Below are positions 1-6,214 of a stretch of DNA of 10,716 nucleotides, in pieces. The position numbers and the translations under genes are program-made. This DNA is from Desulfohalobiaceae bacterium. Its GTDB lineage: Bacteria > Desulfobacterota > Desulfovibrionia > Desulfovibrionales > Desulfothermaceae. Numbering within the stretch: the stretch's first letter is position 1; the number at the start of each line of letters is the position of its first letter. Where the stretch lies: the NCBI GenBank assembly GCA_021737525.1, contig JAIPDU010000032.1, positions 1 through 10,716 of the forward strand, given 5' to 3'. The notes below the pieces were generated by a model, which saw nothing but the letters and a program-made list of their open reading frames with translations, did not search any database and was not told the origin of the DNA.

Positions 1-233
1 CCAGGAAGGACGCCAAAAGCAAGCTCCAGGAGATTACTCAAAAACAGTATCAGGAGCGCCCCAAATATTACCTGCTGGACAGCTTCGGCCCGGAGCACGC
101 CAAGACCTACCAGGTGGAGATCACCCTGCCCGATGGGAGTACCCGCATCGCAGAGGCATCGAGCCTGAAAAAAGCGGAGCAGCTCGCCGCGGAGAAGGCC
201 CTGCAGGGAATGCGGGATCCGGAGGAGGACTAG
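1..233 (+). CDS. rnc: Ribonuclease III, C-terminal part (5' end outside window)
   Basis: The window opens inside a reading frame (first full codon at 3) giving 76 residues before TAG at 231-233. These residues form a complete double-stranded RNA-binding domain of the RNase III type. It begins with DAKSKLQE, continues through a YYLLDSFGPEHAKTY segment and a short beta hairpin (ITLPDG), and ends with the helix KKAEQLAAEKAL, whose lysine pair and alanines contact the RNA backbone in this fold. The N-terminal nuclease domain with the metal-binding acidic residues lies upstream, outside the window. RNase III cuts double-stranded RNA in rRNA precursors and structured mRNAs in the cytoplasm. Another dsRBD protein is possible, but DAKSKLQE at the start of the domain and the immediate C-terminal end are typical of rnc. 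The next gene, ispH, is convergent. Confidence 0.9.
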   Translation, partial: RKDAKSKLQEITQKQYQERPKYYLLDSFGPEHAKTYQVEITLPDGSTRIAEASSLKKAEQLAAEKALQGMRDPEED

Positions 234-409
234 CCCGGCTGTGAGCGCCACATCAGCTCAATCCCGCCCTGCCCGAAGGATAAATGTATCCTGCTCCACA
301 TCTCCAATCGTTTCGCGGAAATAAGTCTACAGCTGAATAGAAAAAACAGGCTCACGAAACAGCGACGATAAAGACCAATGCAATTATGTGTTGGTCCCTT
401 GGGGCTTAT
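234..409. other. Intergenic spacer after rnc, no gene seen
   Basis: No convincing reading frame or RNA gene is visible. The only structure is a small perfect hairpin at 277-292 (AGGATA, 4-nt loop, TATCCT). It is not followed by a T run, so I do not call it a terminator. The spacer runs directly into the repeat element at 410. Confidence 0.5.
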
Positions 410-609
410 TTAACCGCCAAGACGCCAGGAGCGCCAAGGATACCGCCAAGGGAAGAGGTTTTGCTTTGCGGGAACGCCCGCAAAGCAAAGAACGCCTTCG
501 CTATCAAAGACAAGAGCGTAAGGCGAAGCCTTTTCCTTTGCCGCAACCCGGCAAAGGAAAAATTCTTACTGGGCGTCTTACTTGGCGTTCTTTGCGCCTT
601 GGCGGTTTA
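410..609. repeat. MITE-like intergenic repeat element with terminal inverted repeats and three internal hairpins
   Basis: The ends form an imperfect inverted repeat: 410-438 against the reverse complement of 581-609 matches at 24 of 29 positions. Both arms are built from CGCCAAG units (415-421, 432-438 and 444-450 on the left; complements at 581-587 and 598-604 on the right). Three hairpins lie in a row inside. One is a perfect 13-bp stem, 460-472 with 477-489, loop AACG. The second is a 10-bp stem with one bulged base, 493-502 with 515-525. The third is a perfect 13-bp stem, 531-543 with 549-561. There is no transposase and the frames across it look like nothing, so it is best described as a non-autonomous MITE or a large extragenic palindrome. 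CGCCAAG-rich intergenic repeats of this look recur in several bacterial phyla as far as I remember, but I could not search. It sits between convergent rnc and ispH. No clear target-site duplication is visible. Confidence 0.75.
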
Positions 610-664
610 CCTTCTTAGGAGAACAAATTTAGCCTGCCCCACCCCTGTCGACACCTTGACCGCG

Positions 665-1522
665 CTATTCCTCCAACCCGGCCACCTTCCGCTCCACCTC
701 GTCGATCACGTGTCCGGGTGTGGAAGCCCCGGCAGTCAATCCCACAACCCGACAGGCCCGAATCCGCTCCAGCGGCAGCTCCTCCGCCTCCTCCACGTGC
801 ACACAGGGTTTGCCATGAGAGGCGGCCACCTGGGCCAGGCGCCGGGTATTTCCGCTGCTTCGCCCGCCCACCACAATCATCAGCTCCACCTGATCCGCGA
901 TATCCGAGGCCTCCTGCTGCCTCTGCCTGGTCGTATCGCAGATGGTGTCCAGCACCGGAAGCTCCCCGCCCAGACGGGCGCGAAGATCCTCATAAATCCG
1001 GGTGTACTCCGAACGGTCCTGCGTGGTCTGGGCGGCCAGGACATACCTCTTTCCCTGTTCCAGACACCCGGAAAGCTCGGACAGCTCCTGGAACACCATT
1101 GTCTCGCTCTGGGCGTAGCTTAACAGGCCCACCACCTCCGGATGATCCGGCTCGCCGTAGAGCAGGAGGTTTCGCTCCCCGGTATACGTCTCGATGAGCT
1201 TCTGGGCCTTCTTCACCTTGGGACACGTGGCGTCCACCAGATACACCCCCTTCCGCCGCAGGGTACGCCGAACATGTCTGGGAACGCCGTGGGCCCGGAT
1301 GACGATGCTGCTCCCCGGGGATGCGCTCTCGGGATCCTCGAGCCGGCCCACCCCCTTGGCGGCGTACATGGCCAAGACCTGGGGATTGTGGATGATCGGG
1401 CCCAGGGTATAGATATCCGCCGCTGCCTCGGCCTGTTCCGAGAGGAGCCGCTCCAGCTTCTTCAGGGCCAGATCCACTCCCATGCAGAAACCGGCTGTTG
1501 CGGCTCGAAGGACTTTCGGCAT
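665..1522 (-). CDS. ispH: 4-hydroxy-3-methylbut-2-enyl diphosphate reductase (HMBPP reductase)
   Basis: IspH carries out the last MEP-pathway step, reducing HMBPP to isopentenyl and dimethylallyl diphosphate with a [4Fe-4S] cluster in the cytoplasm. The 285-residue product is slightly shorter than the E. coli enzyme (316). All three cluster cysteines are visible: C13 in GFCMGV, C100 in DATCPKV and C195 in DTICDTT. The substrate-binding residues are also present: H45 in GPIIHN, H78 in RAHGVP, H127 and E129 in HPEV, T166/T167 in AQTT, S223 and N225 in SSGNT, and a serine in the GLTAGASTP motif near residue 270. The ATG start is preceded by GGAG eight bases upstream. The gene lies 41 bp downstream of dus and is probably the last gene of a leftward transcript ttcA-like, dus, ispH. 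No clear terminator follows; the repeat element at 410-609 lies 55 bp beyond its stop. Confidence 0.96.
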   Translation of the reverse strand: MPKVLRAATAGFCMGVDLALKKLERLLSEQAEAAADIYTLGPIIHNPQVLAMYAAKGVGRLEDPESASPGSSIVIRAHGVPRHVRRTLRRKGVYLVDATCPKVKKAQKLIETYTGERNLLLYGEPDHPEVVGLLSYAQSETMVFQELSELSGCLEQGKRYVLAAQTTQDRSEYTRIYEDLRARLGGELPVLDTICDTTRQRQQEASDIADQVELMIVVGGRSSGNTRRLAQVAASHGKPCVHVEEAEELPLERIRACRVVGLTAGASTPGHVIDEVERKVAGLEE

Positions 1523-1563
1523 ATTCCCTTCTCCGTCGATTGCGCTAAACGGGAGCCACCGCC

Positions 1564-2604
1564 TCAGGGAGCGCCCCCGGATTGTCCGGCCTTGTCAGGG
1601 GCAAGCTCCCCCAACAGGGCTTCGACTTCGTCCCAGGAACAGACCCGGACCAGCCGGCTGCGGACCGCGCTGGCACCGGGAAAGCCCTTCAAATACTTGG
1701 GCAGGATGGTCCGCATTTTGAGCAGGTTCTTGCGGCTGTCCGCATAGTGCCGGCACAGGGACACATGTCGCCGGGCCGCCTCCAGGCGCTCGGACTGATC
1801 CGCCTCGTTCTCGCCTGGACCGCCTCCTTGCAAAGTGCGAAGATGTGCCCGGAACACAGCCGGATTGCTCAAAGCGCCCCGGGCGTACATTATCCCGTCC
1901 GCCGCGCCCTGGTCCAGGCAGGCGAGGCCATCGGCCGCGGTGTACATATCCCCGCTCGCCAGGAGGGGAACCCCGATGCGCTCCCGCAGCACCCGCAGGT
2001 GGCTCCAATTCGCTTTCCCGGAAAGCCCCTGCGCTGCGGAACGGGGATGCAGGGTGACCCAGCCCAGGCCGATGCCCTCCAGCCTCGCCGGTGCAGGCCC
2101 GGATACAAACTCCGCCCCGCTCCATCCGGAGCGGATCTTGACCCCGACCCGGCCCTCCCCGGCGAGATGCACCATTGCCTGCAGGATCTCCGCCAAGCGG
2201 CCGCTGTCCTCGAGCAGGCCCGCTCCGGCCCCGGTCTTGACCACCTTCTTCACCGGACAGCCGGCATTGAGATCGAAATAACGGGCCCCCAGATCCAGGA
2301 GGCGCCGTACCGCCTCGCGGACGAAGGAAACCTCCGCCCCGAAGATCTGCGCCACCAGGGGGCTGTCCTCCGGCACACGGGGGGTGCTGCGGACGAGATC
2401 CCAACTGCCCTCTCCGCCATAGACCAGTCCCTTGGCGCTGACCATTTCCGTGCAGGCGACAGCGGCTCCGTACCCCCGACAGAGCATGCGGAAGGGGAGA
2501 TCGGAGAACCCGGCCAACGGCGCCAGCCAGGGCCTGTCCGGAGCAACCGGAGGCAATGCCTCCTCCGGAACGAGGATTGTGGAGACCGGTGTGCTCTGTG
2601 CCAC
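1564..2604 (-). CDS. dus: tRNA-dihydrouridine synthase, DusB/NifR3-like
   Basis: This is an FMN-dependent enzyme that reduces specific uridines in tRNA to dihydrouridine. The 346-residue protein shows the family motifs in order: LAPLAGFSDLPFR (27-39) at the FMN site, EMVSAKGL, QIFG, DLNAGCPVKKV with catalytic C116, KIRSGW (K157), LHPRS (H186, where many homologues have HGRT), SGDMYTAADG and ARGALSNPAVF at the phosphate-binding end. The start is GTG at 2604. It is supported by GAGGAG eight bases upstream (2613-2618) and by an in-frame TGA just before that, so no earlier start is possible. The gene lies 46 bp after the ttcA-like gene and 41 bp before ispH, so co-transcription is likely. The subfamily (DusB versus other Dus) is inferred from motif style, not from a tree. 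The C-terminal helical domain is present. Confidence 0.9.
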   Translation of the reverse strand: MAQSTPVSTILVPEEALPPVAPDRPWLAPLAGFSDLPFRMLCRGYGAAVACTEMVSAKGLVYGGEGSWDLVRSTPRVPEDSPLVAQIFGAEVSFVREAVRRLLDLGARYFDLNAGCPVKKVVKTGAGAGLLEDSGRLAEILQAMVHLAGEGRVGVKIRSGWSGAEFVSGPAPARLEGIGLGWVTLHPRSAAQGLSGKANWSHLRVLRERIGVPLLASGDMYTAADGLACLDQGAADGIMYARGALSNPAVFRAHLRTLQGGGPGENEADQSERLEAARRHVSLCRHYADSRKNLLKMRTILPKYLKGFPGASAVRSRLVRVCSWDEVEALLGELAPDKAGQSGGAP

Positions 2605-2650
2605 TCCTTCTACTCCTCAGCCGCGGCGGTGTCCGCCCCCTTCGGCCACT

Positions 2651-3412
2651 TCAGGAAGGATCCGATCGGGAGCCTTGGTCCTGCTCCATCTGCCATCTGG
2701 TCAGGGCGCTATAAATATTTTTCCCGATGCGCCTGTCCCCGCCGCTTAGCTCCTCCAGCCACCGGGAGACCTCGGAGCGCTTGGTGGAATCCTTGGAGGG
2801 GCAGGGATTTTCCCAGATGGGCAACTCCCATTCCCGCACCGCCTTGCGGATCTGTTTCTTCTGCAATAGCAGAAGCGGCCGGATGAGCTGGAATTCCCCG
2901 CCGAAAAAGCTCTCCTTGCCGAACATCCCTTCCACCCGGCCGGAATAGGCGAGATTGAGAAAAAAATTCTGCACCAGGTCATCCGCGTTGTGACCCAGGG
3001 CGATATGGGTCAGATTGTAGTGCTTGACCAGCTTGAAGAGCCGTTTCCTCCGCCGCCAGCTGCAGAAGAAGCAGGGAGACCTTTTCCTGTTCTCCTGGCT
3101 GTGGGCCCTGGGACCCATATCGCACAGCTCCAGGTGTCCCGCCACGCCGTTTTCCCGCAGCCACTTCCGCAGAGGCAGGTGATTCTTGGAATCGAATCCC
3201 GGATTGATGTGGATGGCCATCAACTGCACGGAAAAGGGGAGACGGATACGGTGCAGGAGCATGATCTGCAGCAGGAGGAAACTGTCCACTCCTCCGGACA
3301 CGGCGATGCCCACACGGGCTCCCGGATGGAGCATGGCGGTGCGGTACATCATCTTGCCCGCCTTGGACAGGCACGCCTTTTGGGTATAGGTCAACTTTTT
3401 CCTTTGTCGCAT
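2651..3412 (-). CDS. ttcA: TtcA-family PP-loop ATPase, probable tRNA thiolation enzyme
   Basis: This 253-residue protein belongs to the N-type ATP pyrophosphatase group. It has a PP-loop SGGVDS at 39-44, a CxxC pair at C114 and C117 (PCFFCSWRRR), a GHNADD motif at 140-145 and a third cysteine at C204 in NPCPSK. In E. coli TtcA (311 residues) two CxxC cysteines and a third downstream cysteine hold a [4Fe-4S] cluster used to make 2-thiocytidine at tRNA position 32, and the alignment of GHNADDLVQNFFLN and IRPL supports that family. The protein is shorter at both ends, and the third-cysteine region has one cysteine where E. coli has CNLC. A related tRNA thiolase specificity is therefore possible. 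ATG at 3412 has only a weak ribosome site (CGGAT), and M21 or M22 are alternative starts. It is first in the leftward block and divergent from rpoZ. No convincing promoter was seen on its strand. Confidence 0.8.
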   Translation of the reverse strand: MRQRKKLTYTQKACLSKAGKMMYRTAMLHPGARVGIAVSGGVDSFLLLQIMLLHRIRLPFSVQLMAIHINPGFDSKNHLPLRKWLRENGVAGHLELCDMGPRAHSQENRKRSPCFFCSWRRRKRLFKLVKHYNLTHIALGHNADDLVQNFFLNLAYSGRVEGMFGKESFFGGEFQLIRPLLLLQKKQIRKAVREWELPIWENPCPSKDSTKRSEVSRWLEELSGGDRRIGKNIYSALTRWQMEQDQGSRSDPS

Positions 3413-3430
3413 GATCCGTATTAGGGGCTA

Positions 3431-3459
3431 TTGACGACCCCAGACTTAGTGTTTATAAG
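3431..3459 (+). promoter_or_regulatory. Strong sigma70-type promoter ahead of rpoZ
   Basis: TTGACG (3431-3436) and TATAAG (3454-3459) are separated by exactly 17 bases. Each hexamer matches the consensus at five of six positions. Transcription would begin near 3466, about 260 bases before the rpoZ start codon. The -35 box lies only 18 bases from the divergent ttcA-like start codon. Confidence 0.65.
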
Positions 3460-3465
3460 TTTTGT

Positions 3466-3728
3466 CTGCGCAACGGCACCCCATAGCCATACCTCTACCG
3501 CACACGCAGCAACAGTTGCCGAGCCACGCCACAAGCTGCGGAACACCCCCGGAATTTACCCGGGTCATCGACAACCGGGAAGGCGTATCATGCGTAGCGG
3601 CTCCCGGAAAGACAAGTCCTTAAACCGCAGCCGTTGCTCCTGTCAACGCGGACAGGCACGGCTGCCCATACACGAACCTCGACCAGCGGAAAGATATTCG
3701 TCTGGAGAGGAAAACAGGAGATGATCAC
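3466..3728 (+). other. Long structured leader of rpoZ or candidate small RNA
   Basis: No convincing gene lies between the predicted start near 3466 and rpoZ at 3729. The sequence is GC-rich and can fold. CCCGG (3559-3563) pairs with CCGGG (3575-3579), with an inner GTC/GAC pairing. A strong hairpin spans 3627-3665. An alternative perfect 8-bp pairing joins the RNA's 5' end (GCAACGGC, 3470-3477) to GCCGTTGC (3630-3637), which competes with the second hairpin. A weaker CCAG/CTGG pairing lies just before the ribosome site. The stretch could be a 5' UTR with alternative folds or a separate RNA of about 200 nt. I do not recognise it as tmRNA, 4.5S RNA or a known riboswitch; a 6S-type RNA is only a possibility. 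The frame 3431-3724 looks non-coding. Confidence 0.4.
3627..3665 (+). other. Strong bulged hairpin in rpoZ leader
   Basis: GCAGCCG (3627-3633) pairs with CGGCTGC (3659-3665), and CCTGTC (3639-3644) pairs with GACAGG (3651-3656), leaving a 6-nt loop AACGCG. TG (3635-3636) can also pair with CA (3657-3658). No T run follows on either strand, so it is not a standard intrinsic terminator. Confidence 0.6.
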
Positions 3729-3944
3729 ATGGCCCGTATTACGGTGGAGGACGCTCTGAGTCAGGTCAACAACCGATTTGTTGTGGCCCAGTTGGCCTTT
3801 CAGCGCGTGAAAATGTATCGCGAGGGATATAAGCCACTGATCGAATCCAACAATAAGGAAGTTGTCAACGCCCTGCGGGAAATCGCCGCGGGCAAGGTCA
3901 AATTGAAGCAATCCATTCCCGAGGTGGGGATCAATCTGGATTAG
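3729..3944 (+). CDS. rpoZ: DNA-directed RNA polymerase omega subunit
   Basis: Omega binds the beta-prime subunit and helps assemble RNA polymerase; in many bacteria it also forms part of a ppGpp site. The 71-residue product begins MARITVEDALSQVNNRFVV. It keeps the family signatures: the MAR(V/I)TVED start, the NRF motif, and the block NNKEVVNALREIAAGKV (41-57) matching the usual nKp-V-ALREIA-G core. It is short compared with E. coli (91 residues), as is normal outside Enterobacteria. The ATG is well supported by AGGAG at 3716-3720 with 8-base spacing. An out-of-frame ATG at 3721 lies between the two and is ignored. The promoter at 3431-3459 lies far upstream, so the transcript has a long leader. 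dnaJ follows on the same strand after 167 bp. Confidence 0.94.
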   Translation: MARITVEDALSQVNNRFVVAQLAFQRVKMYREGYKPLIESNNKEVVNALREIAAGKVKLKQSIPEVGINLD

Positions 3945-3960
3945 AGCAAAGCCTTCCGCT

Positions 3961-4060
3961 TCCTTTTGTCCAGGCGACGGACAAAGGATGGATGCCCTGT
4001 GGACCGCCTACTCTGTTAGCCAGGGATGCCTGTTCTTCCGGGATTACCGGAAGCGGGGCA
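3961..4060 (+). other. Two hairpins in the rpoZ-dnaJ spacer
   Basis: First hairpin: TCCTTTTGTCC (3961-3971) pairs with GGACAAAGGA (3979-3988), with one bulged T and a 7-nt loop. Second hairpin: TTCCGG (4036-4041) pairs with CCGGAA (4047-4052), loop GATTA, with outer TGCC/GGCA (4027-4030 and 4057-4060). Neither is followed by a T run, so they are more likely processing or regulatory structures in a shared mRNA than terminators. I see no CIRCE element. Confidence 0.4.
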
Positions 4061-4111
4061 CCCCCATTCGGTAGAACCAGATAAAATCCCTTGACTGAGG
4101 ATAGAATACAT

Positions 4112-5227
4112 ATGGCCAAGCGCGACTACTACGAAGTTCTCGGAGTCTCATCCCAGGCCAGCGGGGAGGAGATCAAAAAGGCCTATCGCAAGATCGCCTT
4201 CGAGAACCATCCGGACCGCAATCCCAACGATCCCGAAGCGGAGCAGGTCTTCAAGGAGGCCTCCGAAGCCTACGAAGTGCTCAGCGATCCGCAAAAGCGA
4301 CAGTCCTACGACCGTTTCGGACACGAAGGAATGAATGGGTCGCAATTCGGTGGCTACGGCTCTGCGGAAGACATTTTCAGCACCTTCAGCGACATTTTCG
4401 ACAGCTTCTTCGGCTTCGGCGGAGGCTCCCGGGGACGCAGAGGCCCACGCCCCCAACAGGGCGCAGATCTGCGCTACAACCTGACCATCTCCTTCGAGGA
4501 AGCCGTGCTGGGCACCGAAGTGGAGCTGCAGATCCCCAAGGAAGAGAACTGCGAGCAGTGTCAGGGGTCCGGTTCCGAGCCGGGCCACACCCCTGAAACC
4601 TGCAAGCACTGCGGCGGCCAGGGACAGGTCGTTCAGAAACAGGGCCTGTTCCGTATCGCCACCCCCTGCCCCATATGCAAGGGTGAGGGACGTGTCATCA
4701 GCCATCCCTGCAAACACTGCAAAGGCAAGGGCGCGGTGCACCAGACCAAGGAGCTCAATGTGACCATTCCCGCGGGAGTGGATCACGGGAATCACCTCAG
4801 GCTGCAGGGCGAGGGCGAGGCCGGGACCCACGGAGGCCCCAACGGCGATCTCTACGTGGTCATCCACGTCGAGGAGCATCCCCAGTTCAGCCGGAAGGGC
4901 CAGGATCTGCACACCGAGATGGAAATCGGCTTCGCCCAGGCCGCCCTGGGGGACAAGATCGAGGTGCCCACCCTGCAGGACAGCGTCAATCTGGAGATCC
5001 CCAAGGGCACGCAGAGCGGGCAGTCCTTCCGCCTCAAGGGGCTGGGCGCGCCCTATGTCAACAGCAACAAGACAGGCAGCCTCATCGTGCATGTAAAGGT
5101 CAACACCCCCACCCACCTGAGCAAAAGGCAGGAGGAGCTCCTGGAAGAGTTCGCCGAGCTCGAGGAACAGAAGGGCAAAAGCAAGGTGAGGTCCTTCTTC
5201 AAGCGGGCCATGGGGGAACATGAATAA
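4112..5227 (+). CDS. dnaJ: Chaperone protein DnaJ (Hsp40, type I)
   Basis: DnaJ delivers unfolded proteins to DnaK and stimulates its ATPase. The 371-residue product (E. coli 376) has the full type I layout. The J domain is at about 3-70 with the HPD motif at 33-35. A Gly/Phe-rich linker follows at about 70-115 ([10 protein letters not shown]). The cysteine-rich zinc domain has all four CxxCxGxG repeats (147-154, 164-171, 186-193, 200-207), and the C-terminal substrate-binding domains are present. I choose ATG at 4112, giving [11 protein letters not shown], the usual N-terminus, with GAGGA about 9 bases upstream. A TTG at 4091 would add seven residues without family support. The gene overlaps moaC by 8 bp, so translational coupling is likely. 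It may be read from the rpoZ promoter; no convincing heat-shock promoter was found. dnaK is not adjacent. Confidence 0.97.
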   Translation: MAKRDYYEVLGVSSQASGEEIKKAYRKIAFENHPDRNPNDPEAEQVFKEASEAYEVLSDPQKRQSYDRFGHEGMNGSQFGGYGSAEDIFSTFSDIFDSFFGFGGGSRGRRGPRPQQGADLRYNLTISFEEAVLGTEVELQIPKEENCEQCQGSGSEPGHTPETCKHCGGQGQVVQKQGLFRIATPCPICKGEGRVISHPCKHCKGKGAVHQTKELNVTIPAGVDHGNHLRLQGEGEAGTHGGPNGDLYVVIHVEEHPQFSRKGQDLHTEMEIGFAQAALGDKIEVPTLQDSVNLEIPKGTQSGQSFRLKGLGAPYVNSNKTGSLIVHVKVNTPTHLSKRQEELLEEFAELEEQKGKSKVRSFFKRAMGEHE

Positions 5228-5702
5228 GGATCTGACCCATCTGAACAGGGATGGATCGGTGCGCATGGTGGACGTAGGGGACAAGCCCGACACAGAGCGC
5301 CGCGCCGTCTTCCAGAGCAGGATCCGCATGGGCCGGGAAGCCTTCGACAAGCTCGAGCGGAGCGCCCTGCCCAAGGGGGATGCGCTCAACACCGCTCGTA
5401 TTGCCGGAATTCAGGCGGCAAAGCAAACCGCTCACCTCATTCCCCTGTGTCACCCCGTTTTCCTGACCAGCGTCGAGATCCGCTTCGAGCTGGAGCGGGA
5501 GACGCATTCCGTGCGCATCGAGGCCGAAGCCCGGACCGTCTCCGCCACAGGCGTGGAGATGGAAGCCCTGGTCGCGGCCCAGACCGCCGCGATGACCCTG
5601 TACGACATGGGCAAGGCGGTGGAGCGGGAGATGGTTATCGAGGACTGCCGCCTGCTCCATAAATCCGGGGGCAAAAGCGACACTTCCAAGGAAGAGCCGT
5701 AA
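5220..5702 (+). CDS. moaC: Cyclic pyranopterin monophosphate synthase (molybdenum cofactor synthesis)
   Basis: MoaC works after MoaA to turn the GTP-derived 3',8-cyclo intermediate into cyclic pyranopterin monophosphate, the first stable molybdopterin precursor. The 160-residue protein is full length (E. coli 161). It carries MVDVGDKP (16-23), PKGD with K52, IPLCHP with C77 and H78, GVEMEAL (111-117) and YDMGKAVER with D129 and K132. These correspond to the catalytic lysine, histidine, aspartate and lysine of the family. The ATG lies inside the end of dnaJ, so the genes overlap by 8 bp, with GGGGGA just upstream as a ribosome site. The pairing of dnaJ and moaC is not a functional pathway and probably reflects local gene order. 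A likely client set is Mo/W-enzymes such as formate dehydrogenase (inference from the presumed lifestyle). A repeat element starts two bases after its stop codon, then a terminator. Confidence 0.95.
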   Translation: MNKDLTHLNRDGSVRMVDVGDKPDTERRAVFQSRIRMGREAFDKLERSALPKGDALNTARIAGIQAAKQTAHLIPLCHPVFLTSVEIRFELERETHSVRIEAEARTVSATGVEMEALVAAQTAAMTLYDMGKAVEREMVIEDCRLLHKSGGKSDTSKEEP

Positions 5703-5704
5703 AA

Positions 5705-5795
5705 GCGCAGTAACTGTTCACCACCTTGCGGAACTGTGAGCCTACCCGGGGTAGGCTTATCCCGATCAGGGTGTTGGTGAATAGTTACAAAGCGC
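5705..5795. repeat. 91-bp palindromic repeat element (REP/MITE-like) downstream of moaC
   Basis: The ends form an imperfect inverted repeat: 5705-5725 (GCGC, GTAACT, TTCACCA) against the reverse complement of 5773-5795 (GCGC, GTAACT, TTCACCA), with a two-base length difference and two mismatches. At the centre, AGCCTACCC (5739-5747) and GGGTAGGCT (5749-5757) form a perfect 9-bp palindrome around one G. There is no reading frame of note. It begins two bases after the moaC stop and ends three bases before the terminator stem. The end sequences differ completely from the element at 410-609, so it is a second family. Confidence 0.65.
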
Positions 5796-5798
5796 GAA

Positions 5799-5835
5799 AA
5801 AAAGAGCCGCCCCTGACGCAGGGACGGCTCTTTTT
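5799..5835. terminator. Bidirectional intrinsic terminator between moaC and the RRM gene
   Basis: The arms 5799-5814 and 5820-5835 pair over 16 positions with one C-A mismatch, around a 5-nt loop (GACGC). The GC core GAGCCG/CGGCTC is flanked by A runs on the left and T runs on the right. The plus strand therefore ends in TTTTT and the minus strand in a longer run of seven T. It can stop rightward transcripts from moaC and leftward transcripts from the RRM gene. Confidence 0.9.
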
Positions 5836-5852
5836 GAACCGCTATTGCAGCG

Positions 5853-5906
5853 CCGGCACATTTGACTGCCGTGCCGGAAGCAGCTCGGCTCCCGTCGCAG
5901 GGAGCC
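5853..5906 (-). other. Two perfect 7-bp hairpins in the 3' UTR of the RRM gene
   Basis: CCGGCAC (5853-5859) pairs with GTGCCGG (5871-5877), loop 11 nt. GGCTCCC (5887-5893) pairs with GGGAGCC (5900-5906), loop GTCGCA. On the leftward transcript both come after the RRM stop codon and before the terminator, giving a 3' UTR of about 130 nt. On the plus strand the second is followed, after eight bases, by a T-rich stretch (5917-5926), so it could be a backup terminator for rightward readthrough. Confidence 0.55.
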
Positions 5907-5932
5907 CTCCGCGAACTTTTCTTTCTATTGAC

Positions 5933-6178
5933 CTATTGACGCGGCTTGGCTTCGTTGACCTTGAGCGTGCGCCCGCCGAACTTGGATCCGTCCAGGTTGC
6001 TCATGGCTTCATCAGCCTGGTCTTGACCCATCTCCACGAAGCCGAACCCTCTGGATTTTCCCGTCTCTCTGTCCCGGACCACGTTGACGTCGCCGACATC
6101 GCCGTACTGAGAAAACAGCTCCCTCACATCGTCCTCCGACGAGGAATAAGGCAAATTGCCCACATACATCCTCTTCAT
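5933..6178 (-). CDS. Small single-RRM RNA-binding protein
   Basis: The 81-residue protein is one RNA recognition motif with almost nothing else. RNP2 is MYVGNL (4-9). RNP1 is KSRGFGFVEM (41-50), in which R43, F45 and F47 are the usual RNA-contacting residues; the last consensus aromatic is methionine (M50). The beta-alpha-beta-beta-alpha-beta pattern is complete, ending VNEAKPRQ. It lacks the glycine-rich tail of the cold-inducible Rbp proteins of cyanobacteria, but its core is of that class. The function in this group of bacteria is unknown to me; an mRNA-chaperone role in stress is a family-based guess. The ATG is supported by GGGAG (plus-strand 6188-6192) nine bases upstream. It is a single-gene unit with its own promoter (6250-6278) and the terminator at 5799-5835. 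Confidence 0.9.
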   Translation of the reverse strand: MKRMYVGNLPYSSSEDDVRELFSQYGDVGDVNVVRDRETGKSRGFGFVEMGQDQADEAMSNLDGSKFGGRTLKVNEAKPRQ

Positions 6179-6214
6179 GAAACCTCACTCCCTTTCTACT
6201 GAGCTTTAAACTCC

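Noticed and set aside
531..565. Hairpin 531-561 as an intrinsic terminator for rnc or ispH
   Set aside because: Read in either direction the stem is followed by A-rich, not T-rich, sequence once the stem bases are counted, so it is better explained as part of the repeat element.
386..1123. Open frames across 386-1123, 388-618 and similar in the rnc-ispH gap
   Set aside because: They run through the palindromic element and then antisense to ispH, have no ribosome site or recognisable domain, and owe their length to GC-rich sequence.
3425..3445. GGGGCTATTGAC resembling the start of a tmRNA
   Set aside because: The rest of tmRNA (tag-peptide frame, T arm, CCA end) is absent, and the TTGACG is better explained as a -35 box.
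3431..3724. 97-residue frame upstream of rpoZ
   Set aside because: It starts with TTG at the -35 box of a strong promoter, upstream of the expected transcript start. Its composition looks non-coding and it has no ribosome site.
4061..4070. CCCCATT as a sigma32 -10 box for dnaJ
   Set aside because: No CTTGAA-like -35 box lies at the proper 13-17 bp distance; the nearest candidate (CTTCCG near 4035) is about 21 bases away and a poor match.
4091..4111. TTG start adding seven residues to DnaJ
   Set aside because: The DnaJ family starts at [11 protein letters not shown], and ATG at 4112 has its own GAGGA site at proper spacing.
4148..5392. 414-residue antisense frame over dnaJ and other long frames opposite dus, ispG and proS
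   Set aside because: They are shadows of strongly conserved genes on the other strand, with repetitive hydrophobic or Arg/Pro-rich composition and no domains.
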